Positions 17,011 to 25,913 of a stretch of 64,000 nt of DNA are shown piece by piece; the first letter of the stretch is position 1, and the number at the start of each line of letters is the position of its first letter. Made by a program: the position numbers and the translations under genes. A model generated the notes under the pieces. It did not search any database and was not told where the DNA came from. It worked only from the letters and a program-made list of their open reading frames with translations. Location of the stretch: positions 1 to 64,000 of the forward strand of contig NZ_DJUW01000033.1 in assembly GCF_002440635.1 (NCBI RefSeq). The letters are read 5' to 3'. The DNA comes from Novosphingobium sp. UBA6272. Its GTDB lineage: Bacteria > Pseudomonadota > Alphaproteobacteria > Sphingomonadales > Sphingomonadaceae.

Positions 17011-17802
17011 TTACTCCCCTCCAAATCGCTGGTGCAACGCCGGCAGGATCGCCGCCAGGTGGTGCATCTCTTTATAGCAATGCTGCAACAGCGCCAGCCC
17101 GATACCGTCGTTCGCCAGCTTGCGGCGCGGGCCCGGGCGGTTGAGCAGCAGGGTTAGCAGTGGGCCCAACAGCGGAACCTGGCTGCGCAGCTCTCCCAGG
17201 TGAAAACGGCTATGCATCACGCAGCCATCGGCGGCATTCTCGATCAGGTGGACCAGCTGGCTGCTATGCATCCGCTCTCGCCGCAGCGAAACATTGGCGC
17301 AAACTGCGGTACCCATCGCATCGACTTTTGCCGCATCCAATCCGAATTCGGCAGGCGGAACAAAGGCGATGGCCAGCCTGGTCATTTGCGGGCCGATGAA
17401 TTCGTCCACCGCGCTGACATTGCCGACATAGCGCGGGCGGCCAATCGGCAAGTGCCGGCAATCGAGCGCCAGCTGCGATTTCCTGTGCGCCTCGGGATGC
17501 CACAGCCGATAGCGTGCGCTGGACAGGCTGTGCCAGCCGAACCACCAATCCCACATTTCCGCAGTAACCCCCGGCATCGCCGTGGTGCATGCCACGGTCA
17601 TGGTGCCGTCCGGGTGGCGCCAGGCACCGTCCTCCACCTTGTCGCCACCTGGATCGGTCATCCGTGCGAAAGGGGTGAATGGACCATCCGCCGAGCGCAC
17701 CCCATGCGCCAAGGCCGGGATCATGGGTGGCGGTGCCACGCGCAAAGGGCGCAGATAGCCCGACAGGTCATGTGGCTCTGCAATCTCGATCCAGCGTGTC
17801 AT
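17011..17802 (-). CDS. DAPG hydrolase (PhlG)-like protein
   Basis: A 263-residue protein resembling the 2,4-diacetylphloroglucinol hydrolase family, which has a Bet v1-like fold and a metal site and breaks a C-C bond of acyl-phloroglucinols. Recognisable blocks are EMWDWWFGWHSLSSARYRLWHPEAH, with its His and Glu candidates for metal binding, HSRFHLGE, and a late HCYKEMHHLAAILPAL. Many sphingomonad relatives are of unknown substrate, so the call is to family only. It is first in a two-gene run with DUF1801, divergent from argG across 106 bp. Confidence 0.75.
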   Translation of the reverse strand: MTRWIEIAEPHDLSGYLRPLRVAPPPMIPALAHGVRSADGPFTPFARMTDPGGDKVEDGAWRHPDGTMTVACTTAMPGVTAEMWDWWFGWHSLSSARYRLWHPEAHRKSQLALDCRHLPIGRPRYVGNVSAVDEFIGPQMTRLAIAFVPPAEFGLDAAKVDAMGTAVCANVSLRRERMHSSQLVHLIENAADGCVMHSRFHLGELRSQVPLLGPLLTLLLNRPGPRRKLANDGIGLALLQHCYKEMHHLAAILPALHQRFGGE

Positions 17803-17908
17803 GGCGGCGAAGCTATCGCAGGCCGCGGAAATCGTAAACGCAATCGTTGCGCCCTGCCCCCCCGCCTGCTAGCCGCGCCCCCGCACATTTCAGCGGGAGT
17901 CGTCGATC

Positions 17909-19123
<1,215 letters not shown>

Positions 19124-19132
19124 CGAATTTCG

Positions 19133-19259
19133 CACGCCAAGGCGCGAGGATGTTGCGTCAGCACGGCGGGCGATCGTTTTCTCGTCGGTCGCCATTTGGA
19201 TCGCGCATGGAGAAAAGAGCAGATTCGCCGCAAGCGAGAGCTCTTGGCGTCTTGGCGTG
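19133..19259. repeat. Short inverted-repeat element after argG
   Basis: CACGCCAAG (19133-19141) and its exact complement (19251-19259) bound a 127-bp segment that starts 9 bases past argG. The left end reads CACGCCAAGGCGCGAGG followed by ATGTTGCGT, closely similar to the left end of the element at 24929-25190, so the two probably belong to one repeat family. No open frame inside is convincing. Confidence 0.6.
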
Positions 19260-19261
19260 AG

Positions 19262-19371
19262 GGATTTGCAAATCCAGAACACCTGCGAATCTGCTGCAAG
19301 CAGCGCACTCGATCAATCTGTCCACCGCACACACGGAGTTATCCACCGTCAAAGTGGCCGCCTGTGGATAA
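19262..19371. promoter_or_regulatory. Perfect 14-bp palindrome and inverted pair of DnaA-box-like 9-mers
   Basis: GGATTTGCAAATCC (19262-19275) is a perfect 14-bp palindrome and could be an operator. Downstream, TTATCCACC (19339-19347, one mismatch to TTATCCACA) and TGTGGATAA (19363-19371, exact in the opposite orientation) form an inverted pair 15 bases apart. These may bind DnaA as a regulator of the RNA-like region downstream. Two boxes without an AT-rich unwinding element are not enough for an origin. Confidence 0.35.
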
Positions 19372-19519
19372 GTGCAGCATTTTCCGCTTGCGCGACTCAC
19401 TTTCGAGGCGCAGCTTCAAGTCATCGAGAGCGTGGAACCGCACTTGAAGTTCCGGCGGGAAACCGTTGAAACGGATAGGGAAAACATAAACCTCACGATC
19501 TGGCAGCGATGCCCGCAGC

Positions 19520-19950
19520 AGTGTCGGAAAACACGCCTCAGGATGACTTCGGTCTGAATCTGGCGAACCGCAGATGCAGCGAGCGGCGCGCAGTCAGCAG
19601 GCTGCTTCACCAGCGGTCGGAAAGGGCGGAAGGAAAGCGGAAGGCTTCGGCCGGAAGCGGATCGGAAGGCCCGGAACGGCAAGGCGGAGTTGCAGTCACG
19701 GAACCGCCAGGCGGAAGGGAAAGGCTCTCGGGCCGGAACCAACCGCCTGACGGAACCGGACGCCGGCAGCGGTGTAAGGCGATGAAAGCCGGCTCTTCAC
19801 GAGCCACCGAGTAGCAGAAGGAACCGTCGAGAACGGTCCGCAAGGGTCGAACGAAACAGTTTTGAGAGCTCCCTCGGGAACGGCGATCGCCCAAGTCGCC
19901 CGAAACCAGAGCAGGCGAGCGTGGGGCTGGTGGAAACACCGGCCCCATTT
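19520..19950 (+). ncRNA. Putative GGA-rich structured RNA (novel candidate)
   Basis: This stretch has no convincing protein gene. On the plus strand it holds about 20 GGA triplets, 15 of them between 19617 and 19757, mostly as CGGAA. Some sit in symmetric positions, for example GC-GGAA-GGC-TTCG-GCC-GGAA-GC around 19639, which can form a UUCG-capped stem with facing GGAA internal loops. Other hairpins include ACCGT-CGAGA-ACGGT and GGCTC-TTCAC-GAGCC. A strong hairpin with following T-rich bases closes it. GGA in loops is typical of RNAs that titrate CsrA/RsmA-type proteins, but that role is only a suggestion. The 5' end is not defined. It does not show RNase P, tmRNA or SRP landmarks. Confidence 0.4.
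19923..19949 (+). terminator. Intrinsic-terminator-like hairpin ending the GGA-rich region
   Basis: GGGGCTGGTG (19923-19932), a GAAA tetraloop and CACCGGCCCC (19937-19946) make a 10-bp stem with one G-T pair, followed by ATTT and then GCATTTTA. The T-rich side is on the plus strand, which gives the direction of the putative RNA. The Nudix gene on the minus strand ends 27 bases further on. Confidence 0.65.
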
Positions 19951-19976
19951 GCATTTTAGCATTCAAGTTCCAATTG

Positions 19977-20381
19977 CTACCCCTCGGCACGCAACTGGGC
20001 GGCAAGGGTCCGGAACAAGCCAGGATAGGAATCGAGCGCAAGGTCCGGGAGTTCGGTAGCTCGCAGAGGTTCGATCCAGCAAAACTCTGAGTGCTCGTCT
20101 CCCAACAGCGTAGGCTCACCGCTCCAGGCAGTGACCAGGTAGACATGAAATCGCTTGGACTGCCGCCTTGCCTCAAACCTTGCCAGTTCCGTCCAGCCCG
20201 TCGGCACGATGCCGATTTCCTCAGAGAGCTCGCGAATCAACGCTTGATTGAGTGATTCGCCAGGTTCGACGTGCCCGCCAGGAAAGCTCCAGCAATCAGG
20301 CCAGGTCGAGCGCTGCGCACTACGACGGACCATCAAAATCCTGCTCTGACGCAACAGCAGCCCGTTGACGATATCGTCCAT
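19977..20381 (-). CDS. Nudix hydrolase (MutT-like)
   Basis: A 134-residue pyrophosphohydrolase of the Nudix superfamily. The Nudix box is complete: GGHVEPGESLNQALIRELSE followed by EIG, matching GX5EX7REUXEEXGU, at about residues 35-57. The substrate is a nucleoside diphosphate linked to some other moiety; it could be an oxidised nucleotide but the sequence does not decide. The ATG shares a base with the stop of the RNA methyltransferase gene (TGATG), so it is the last gene of a minus-strand run that begins with ilvD. Confidence 0.88.
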   Translation of the reverse strand: MDDIVNGLLLRQSRILMVRRSAQRSTWPDCWSFPGGHVEPGESLNQALIRELSEEIGIVPTGWTELARFEARRQSKRFHVYLVTAWSGEPTLLGDEHSEFCWIEPLRATELPDLALDSYPGLFRTLAAQLRAEG

Positions 20382-21628
20382 CAGCCGCCTTGCCGCACAA
20401 ACAGACTCGCCAGTTCCACATGGGTCGACCAGCGAAACTGACCCACCGGCCTTAGTTCCTTCAGCACAAATCCGGCCTCCACCAACGTGCGCGCATCCTT
20501 GGCCCAGCTGGAAGGGTTGCAGCTGATAGAGACCACGCGGGGCACACTGCTCTCGGCGATCCGCTCAACCTGCTCGCGCGCGCCGGCCCGGGGTGGATCG
20601 AGCAGGACGGCGGCGAAGCGGTTGAGCTCCTCGGCCAACAGCGGATTGCGAAACAGGTCGCGGTGGAGCGCGTGGATCGGCTTGCCGCTAATCCCGGCGG
20701 CGGCCTTGCAGGCCAGATGCGCATCGCGGGCGGCCTCGGCGGCGAGCACCCTGGTTTCGGGTCCGGCCAGCGCGAAAGCAAAGGTGCCGAGCCCGGAAAA
20801 CAGGTCCGCGACTGTACCGCAGCCTGCCAGCCATTCTCGCGCGGCGGCAACCAGAACTGCCTCGCCATCCTCGGTCGCCTGCAGGAAAGAGCCGGGCGGA
20901 AACGGCACTGCCACGCCGGACAGCGTGATAGTGACCGGCTCAGGCTCCCACACCGTATCCGGACCATAGCCGCTATCGAGCGTCAGCCGCGCCAGCCCCT
21001 GGTCCCGCGCAAAGTCGAGCATGACTTCGGTCAGTGCCAGCCCTTCGGCGCTGAGGCCCTTGATGCCAAGATCGACACCCTGGTCGATCAGGGTCAGTTC
21101 CACGTCGGCGGCCATCTTCGAGCGGGCATGCTTGCCCTTCTTCGGCTTGCCCTGCCCCTGCCCCAGCGCAATCAGCAGCTTGCGCAGCGGCGCAAGGACC
21201 GCGACCAGTTCGGGCCGCAACACCGGACATTCGGCCAGTTCGACCAGTCGGTGCGATCTGGCCTCGCGATACCCGATTACCACCCGCCCCTGCGAGCTTT
21301 CCGCCCGCAGCGAAGCCCGGCGGCGGCTACCCGGCGGGGAAAGATGCGGCGCGGCAATATGCTCGGCGCCCAGCTCATGCGCGCTGGAGGCATTGCTGAC
21401 CCGCGCTTCGACAAACTGCGCCAGGCTCTCCTCATCCAGCTGTTGCAGCTGACACCCGCCGCACTGGTCGAAATGGCGGCAGGGCGGCTGAACATGGTGC
21501 GGCCCCCATTCAAGGCTGCCGTCGCCGCGCAACAAGTCCCCCGGCGCCGCACCCCAGGCAAAGTTGCCCGACGCGGTAACGCCGTCGCCCTTGGCGGCGA
21601 TGCGGATGATTTCTTCAGCCTGGCTCAC
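20381..21628 (-). CDS. Class I SAM-dependent RNA methyltransferase (RlmC/D-TrmA family)
   Basis: A 415-residue uracil-C5 RNA methyltransferase. It has an N-terminal TRAM-like start (IIRIAAKGDGVTASG), a cysteine cluster CRHFDQCGGC plus a later Cys (LAECPVL) fit for a [4Fe-4S] centre, the SAM motif VADLFSGLGTFAFAL, LLDPPRAGA, and SCNPSSWAKDARTL with the catalytic Cys. Target (23S rRNA U747/U1939 or tRNA U54) cannot be told from sequence. I chose the GTG at 21628, which overlaps the nnr stop as GTGA and gives the normal N-terminus; the longer frame would invade nnr. Confidence 0.87.
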   Translation of the reverse strand: MSQAEEIIRIAAKGDGVTASGNFAWGAAPGDLLRGDGSLEWGPHHVQPPCRHFDQCGGCQLQQLDEESLAQFVEARVSNASSAHELGAEHIAAPHLSPPGSRRRASLRAESSQGRVVIGYREARSHRLVELAECPVLRPELVAVLAPLRKLLIALGQGQGKPKKGKHARSKMAADVELTLIDQGVDLGIKGLSAEGLALTEVMLDFARDQGLARLTLDSGYGPDTVWEPEPVTITLSGVAVPFPPGSFLQATEDGEAVLVAAAREWLAGCGTVADLFSGLGTFAFALAGPETRVLAAEAARDAHLACKAAAGISGKPIHALHRDLFRNPLLAEELNRFAAVLLDPPRAGAREQVERIAESSVPRVVSISCNPSSWAKDARTLVEAGFVLKELRPVGQFRWSTHVELASLFVRQGG

Positions 21629-23025
21629 AGGCAGGCCGCGTAGGCGCTCCGCACGGTCTCGGCAAGCCGCCCGGCGGTAAAGGGCGGACGGCACAGCCGC
21701 GCGGCCTCTGCATGCAGCCACAGGCCCTGGCAGGCGGCCACGAACGGCTCCGTGCCACAAGCGAGGCGGCTGGCGATGGCTCCGGCAAGGACGTCTCCTG
21801 TCCCGGCGGTCGAAAGCCAGCTGGAGGCGCGCGGCGCGAAGGCAAGGCGGCCATCGGGCGCGGCGATCACGCTATCGGGCCCTTTTGCCACCACCAGCAT
21901 GTTGGCCGCCTTGGCGAGCGCGACGGCGCGTTCGACCTTGCTGCCAGCCGCGTCGAGGCCAAAGGCGCGCTCCAGCGCGAACAGCTCGCCATCGTGCGGC
22001 GTCGCGATCAGCGGCGCCTTGTGTTCGGCCAGCAGCCGCGGCCCGAGCAGTACCAAGGCATCGGCATCGAGCACGGCAGGGCGCTGCTCGGACAGGGCAA
22101 TTGCCAGCCGTTCCCGCGCTTCGCCGCCGCGCCCAAGCCCCGGCCCGATCAGCAAGGCTGAAATCCGCCCATCCAGCAAGGCTTCGGCCAGCGATTGGCG
22201 ATCGACTACCAGATCGGCGGGCGCATCGATCGGGTCTTCGGCATAGATCCGGACATAGCCAGCCCCTGCCCCTTGCGCCGAACGCGCCGCCAGCAGCGCC
22301 GCCCCTGGCATCGCGCCGGCCACCACGCCGAGCAGCCCGCGGGTGTATTTGTGCGCATCCGCAGCCGGAGCGGAAAGCAGCGGCGGCGTTACCACGCACG
22401 CCGCGCCTTCGACCGCGCCGATCCCGATCTCGACCACCCGCAGGGTGCCCATCGCCGCCGCAGCGGGCATCAAGAAATGGGCGGGCTTCCAGGCACCGAG
22501 CGCGATTGTGATATCGTAATCCGGCAGGTCGCGGTTGAGCGGCTGGCCAAGGTCGGTATCGATCCCGCTGGGCAGATCGATCGCCACGCGCTTGTCATGC
22601 GCGGCGGCAAGCCGGGTGAGCAGGGCATGATGCTCCGGGATCAGTGGACGGGTCAGCCCGGTCCCGAACAGGCAATCGACCAGGACCTCGCCCGAACGAT
22701 TGGCCGAAGCATCGAGCACCGTACCGCTGTAGGCCGAGCGGGCATGCTGCGCCGCCGGTGTGGCCGGATCGGCCGCCGTGAATACCGCAACATCGCCGCC
22801 AAGCTGGCGGATCGCTTCGGCGATCACCCAGCCATCGCCACCGTTGTTGCCGGGGCCGCAGAGCACGGTGACTGTGCGCCCGCCGCAGATCCGCCAGACC
22901 CATTCCGCCGCGCCCTGCCCGGCGCGCTGCATCAGTTCCTCGACGCTGGTATCGCCGTCAATCAGCGCCATTTCCGCCGCACGCATTTGCGCGGCGGTGA
23001 GGACCTGATCAGCCGCGTTTGGCAT
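21625..23025 (-). CDS. nnr: Bifunctional NAD(P)H-hydrate epimerase/dehydratase
   Basis: A 466-residue fusion that repairs hydrated NAD(P)H. The N-terminal YjeF_N domain (to about 215) contains CGPGNNGGDGWVIA and DLPSGIDTDLG and interconverts the R and S epimers. The C-terminal ribokinase-like domain contains HKYTRGLLGVVAGA, IGPGLGRG, LIATPHDGE and the STAGTGDVLAGAIAS motif, and dehydrates the S epimer using ADP. The ATG at 23025 lies 17 bp inside the ilvD stop region, so translation is probably coupled to ilvD. Both domains look intact. Confidence 0.94.
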   Translation of the reverse strand: MPNAADQVLTAAQMRAAEMALIDGDTSVEELMQRAGQGAAEWVWRICGGRTVTVLCGPGNNGGDGWVIAEAIRQLGGDVAVFTAADPATPAAQHARSAYSGTVLDASANRSGEVLVDCLFGTGLTRPLIPEHHALLTRLAAAHDKRVAIDLPSGIDTDLGQPLNRDLPDYDITIALGAWKPAHFLMPAAAAMGTLRVVEIGIGAVEGAACVVTPPLLSAPAADAHKYTRGLLGVVAGAMPGAALLAARSAQGAGAGYVRIYAEDPIDAPADLVVDRQSLAEALLDGRISALLIGPGLGRGGEARERLAIALSEQRPAVLDADALVLLGPRLLAEHKAPLIATPHDGELFALERAFGLDAAGSKVERAVALAKAANMLVVAKGPDSVIAAPDGRLAFAPRASSWLSTAGTGDVLAGAIASRLACGTEPFVAACQGLWLHAEAARLCRPPFTAGRLAETVRSAYAACL

Positions 23026-24868
23026 TTCCGCTCAGCTGCGAAACATCGCGCACGGCACCGCGCGCCGCGCTGGTGGTCATCGCGGCATAGGCCTGCAGTG
23101 CGGCCGAAACCTTGCGCGGGCGCTCCTTGGCCGGCTGCCAGCCCTTGGCATCCTGCGCGGCGCGGCGCGCGGCCAGCACTTCATCCGATACCGCCAGATT
23201 GATAGTGCGGCCGGGAATGTCGATCTCGATCAGATCGCCGGTCTCAACCAGTCCGATTGCCCCGCCTTCGGCCGCCTCGGGCGAGGCATGGCCGATCGAC
23301 AGGCCCGAGGTCCCGCCGGAAAAGCGACCGTCGGTGAGCAGCGCGCAAGCCTTGCCCAGCCCCTTCGACTTGAGATAGCTGGTCGGATAGAGCATTTCCT
23401 GCATGCCCGGACCGCCCTTGGGTCCCTCGTAGCGGATCACCACCACGTCGCCGGCCACAACCTGCCCGGTCAGGATCGCGGTGACGCTGGCATCCTGGCT
23501 TTCGAACACCTTGGCAGGGCCAGTGAACTTCAGGATGCTGTCATCGACCCCGGCGGTCTTCACGATGCAGCCGTCCAGCGCGATATTGCCATAGAGCACG
23601 GCCAGCCCGCCATCCTGGCTGAAGGCATGTTCCTTGCTGCGGATCACGCCGTTCTCGCGATCAAGATCGAGCTCTTCCCAGCGGCGGCTCTGGCTGAACG
23701 CTGTCTGGGTCGGCACTCCGCCCGGCGCGGCCTTGAAAAAGGTCTGCACCGCCGGGTCGTTGGTGCGCTTGATGTCCCACTTGCCCAGCGCATCGGCCAT
23801 GGTCGGGCTGTGCACGGTCGGCAGATCGGTGTGGAGCAGCCCGGCCCGGTCAAGCTCGCCCAGGATCGCCATGATCCCGCCAGCGCGGTGGACGTCTTCC
23901 ATGTGGACGTCGCTCTTGGCCGGGGCGACCTTGCTCAGGCACGGTACCTTGCGGCTCAGCCGGTCGATGTCCTTCATGGTGAAGTCCAGCCCGGCCTCAT
24001 GCGCGGCGGCGAGCAGGTGGAGCACGGTATTGGTCGACCCGCCCATCGCGATATCGAGGCATACGGCGTTCTCGAACGCCTTGAAATTGCCGATCGCGCG
24101 CGGCAGCACCGATTCATCGTCCTGCTCGTAATAGCGCTTGCACAGCTCGACTACGGTGCGTCCGGCCTGCAGGAACAGCTCCTTGCGGTCCGAATGGGTG
24201 GCGAGCTGCGAACCGTTGCCGGGCAGCGACAGGCCCAGTGCCTCGGTCAGGCAATTCATCGAGTTGGCGGTGAACATGCCCGAGCACGATCCGCAGGTCG
24301 GGCAGGCCGAACGCTCGATCGCCTTTACTTCCTCGTCAGAATAGCTGTCATCGGCGGCGGCAACCATCGCATCGACCAGATCGAGCGCGACTTCCTTGCC
24401 GCGGAGCACGACCTTGCCGGCCTCCATCGGTCCGCCGGAAACGAACACCACCGGCACGTTGATCCGCATCGCCGCCATCAGCATGCCGGGAGTGATCTTG
24501 TCGCAGTTGGAAATGCAGACCATCGCATCGGCGCAGTGGGCGTTGACCATGTATTCGACCGAGTCGGCGATCAGGTCGCGGCTGGGCAACGAATAGAGCA
24601 TGCCATCGTGACCCATCGCGATCCCGTCATCGACGGCGATGGTATTGAATTCCTTGGCAACCCCGCCCGCCGCCTCGATCTCGCGCGCGACCATCTGGCC
24701 CAGATCCTTCAGGTGGACGTGGCCCGGAACGAACTGGGTGAAGCTGTTGACCACCGCGATGATCGGCTTGCCGAAATCGCCGTCCTTCATCCCCGTCGCC
24801 CGCCACAGCCCCCGCGCGCCGGCCATGTTACGGCCATGGGTGGAAGTGCGGGAACGATAGGCGGGCAT
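23009..24868 (-). CDS. ilvD: Dihydroxy-acid dehydratase
   Basis: A 619-residue iron-sulfur enzyme that dehydrates 2,3-dihydroxy acids to 2-oxo acids, the third step of isoleucine and valine synthesis. The cluster cysteines are in SNCDKITPGMLMA and CPTCGSCSGMFTANSMNC. DGRFSGGTSGLSIGHASPEAA near residue 520 is the family C-terminal signature. Length is standard. AGGAG lies before the ATG at 24868. It leads a minus-strand run of overlapping genes (ilvD-nnr-RNA methyltransferase-Nudix). The 322 bp upstream hold a repeat element rather than a recognisable leader peptide attenuator. Confidence 0.97.
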   Translation of the reverse strand: MPAYRSRTSTHGRNMAGARGLWRATGMKDGDFGKPIIAVVNSFTQFVPGHVHLKDLGQMVAREIEAAGGVAKEFNTIAVDDGIAMGHDGMLYSLPSRDLIADSVEYMVNAHCADAMVCISNCDKITPGMLMAAMRINVPVVFVSGGPMEAGKVVLRGKEVALDLVDAMVAAADDSYSDEEVKAIERSACPTCGSCSGMFTANSMNCLTEALGLSLPGNGSQLATHSDRKELFLQAGRTVVELCKRYYEQDDESVLPRAIGNFKAFENAVCLDIAMGGSTNTVLHLLAAAHEAGLDFTMKDIDRLSRKVPCLSKVAPAKSDVHMEDVHRAGGIMAILGELDRAGLLHTDLPTVHSPTMADALGKWDIKRTNDPAVQTFFKAAPGGVPTQTAFSQSRRWEELDLDRENGVIRSKEHAFSQDGGLAVLYGNIALDGCIVKTAGVDDSILKFTGPAKVFESQDASVTAILTGQVVAGDVVVIRYEGPKGGPGMQEMLYPTSYLKSKGLGKACALLTDGRFSGGTSGLSIGHASPEAAEGGAIGLVETGDLIEIDIPGRTINLAVSDEVLAARRAAQDAKGWQPAKERPRKVSAALQAYAAMTTSAARGAVRDVSQLSGNAKRG

Positions 24869-24928
24869 GATCGGGACTCCTCGTGTCGGTCCGCTCTTGC
24901 GAGGTTGCGGTGTGGGGTCAAGAGGAAG

Positions 24929-25190
24929 ATTGGTTCACGCAAAGGCGCGAAGGCGCAAAGATGTTGCGTACGCGATCTGCTGTTGGTTGTTATCTCAGAG
25001 AAAGAAGGGGTTCGCGCAGAGGCGCGGAGAAGAAAAGAGAGGCGCTGAGATGTCGCACTAGCGGCGAAGCCGCTTTCAGATTCACAGAGTCGGGCTTTTT
25101 GCAACGTGCGGAAAAACAAGCCGCCTTCGGCGGGAGGGCTACGCCCCTCTGCGCCTCTCCTTTCTTCTCTGCGTCTCTGCGTGAACCAAT
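24929..25190. repeat. 262-bp element with perfect 12-bp terminal inverted repeats
   Basis: ATTGGTTCACGC (24929-24940) and GCGTGAACCAAT (25179-25190) are perfect inverted ends of a gene-free segment between ilvD and the N-formylglutamate amidohydrolase gene. Inside, about 39 bases at 25010-25048 recur nearly exactly in inverted form at 25149-25187 (pattern GTTCrCGCAGAGrCGCrGAG, then AGAAGAAA and GAGAGGCGC). The element ends exactly at the stop codon of the next gene. No transposase or convincing frame is present. It behaves like a non-autonomous (MITE-like) element. Confidence 0.75.
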
Positions 25191-25913
25191 CTACTCCAGC
25201 CGCAAAGCGACCGCATTGGCGATCCGGCTCAACCGTTCCGCCCAGCGCGCCTGCCCCGCTGCATCGCCGATCTGATCCTGTCGCACTTCGATGCCCAGGT
25301 AAGGCCGGCCATCGGCCTCGGCATGGCGGTTCATGGTGTAGTTGAGCAGCTTGCCCGAATAGGGCTGCTGGTCGCCCACAACCAGCCCCTCGGCCTCGAG
25401 CATGGGGATCGCGATCCGGGCCGCACGGTCATCCTGGTTGTAGAGCACGCCAACTTGCCAGGGGCGCGGCTCTTCGCTGGAGGCGAGCTGCGGGGTGAAG
25501 CTGTGCAGCGAGAGGATCAGCGCCGGCGGGGCGCTGTCGAGCACATCCGCCAGTGCGGCGTGGTAGGGGTGAAAGAACCGATCGAGCCGGGCGAGATGGG
25601 CCGCGTGATCGAGCGCGTTGCCGGGGATCGCGTGGCCATCGCTGGCGATCGGGATCACCGCCGGCGCGTGCGGCTCGCGGTTGCCGTCGCAGACCAGCCG
25701 GCTGACATTGGCCTGAAACGCCGCGATGCCGGGGCGCTGGGCCATCAAGGCGCCGACTTCGGCCACGCCGATATCCACCGCGATGTGCTGGCTGAGCAAT
25801 GCGGGATCGATGCCGAGCTCGATATCGTCCGGCACGCGGTTGGAGGCATGGTCCGACACCACCAGGATACCACCAAACCGCGGGGTGCCGAGCAGGCGGA
25901 AGGCTTCACTCAT
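25191..25913 (-). CDS. N-formylglutamate amidohydrolase family protein
   Basis: A 240-residue member of the HutG/FGase family, which hydrolyses N-formylglutamate in histidine breakdown or related N-acyl amino acids. Visible blocks are GGILVVSDHASNRVP (metal-binding His), HIAVDIGV, SRLVCDGNRE, ILSLHSFTPQL, and GIEVRQDQIGD near the C-terminus. No other hut genes are near, so its substrate here is open. I chose the ATG at 25913 rather than 25940 because it overlaps the ispE stop by 4 bp (ATGA), the habit of this region. The repeat element abuts its stop codon. Confidence 0.85.
   Translation of the reverse strand: MSEAFRLLGTPRFGGILVVSDHASNRVPDDIELGIDPALLSQHIAVDIGVAEVGALMAQRPGIAAFQANVSRLVCDGNREPHAPAVIPIASDGHAIPGNALDHAAHLARLDRFFHPYHAALADVLDSAPPALILSLHSFTPQLASSEEPRPWQVGVLYNQDDRAARIAIPMLEAEGLVVGDQQPYSGKLLNYTMNRHAEADGRPYLGIEVRQDQIGDAAGQARWAERLSRIANAVALRLE

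Noticed and set aside
19339..19371. Replication origin at the two DnaA-box-like 9-mers
   Set aside because: Only two boxes, no AT-rich unwinding region, and no origin-linked genes such as dnaA, parA or hemE nearby.
19607..20176. Minus-strand 189-codon frame across the GGA-rich region and Nudix gene
   Set aside because: Its translation is Pro/Arg/Ser-rich without motifs, and part of it overlaps the Nudix gene in another frame.
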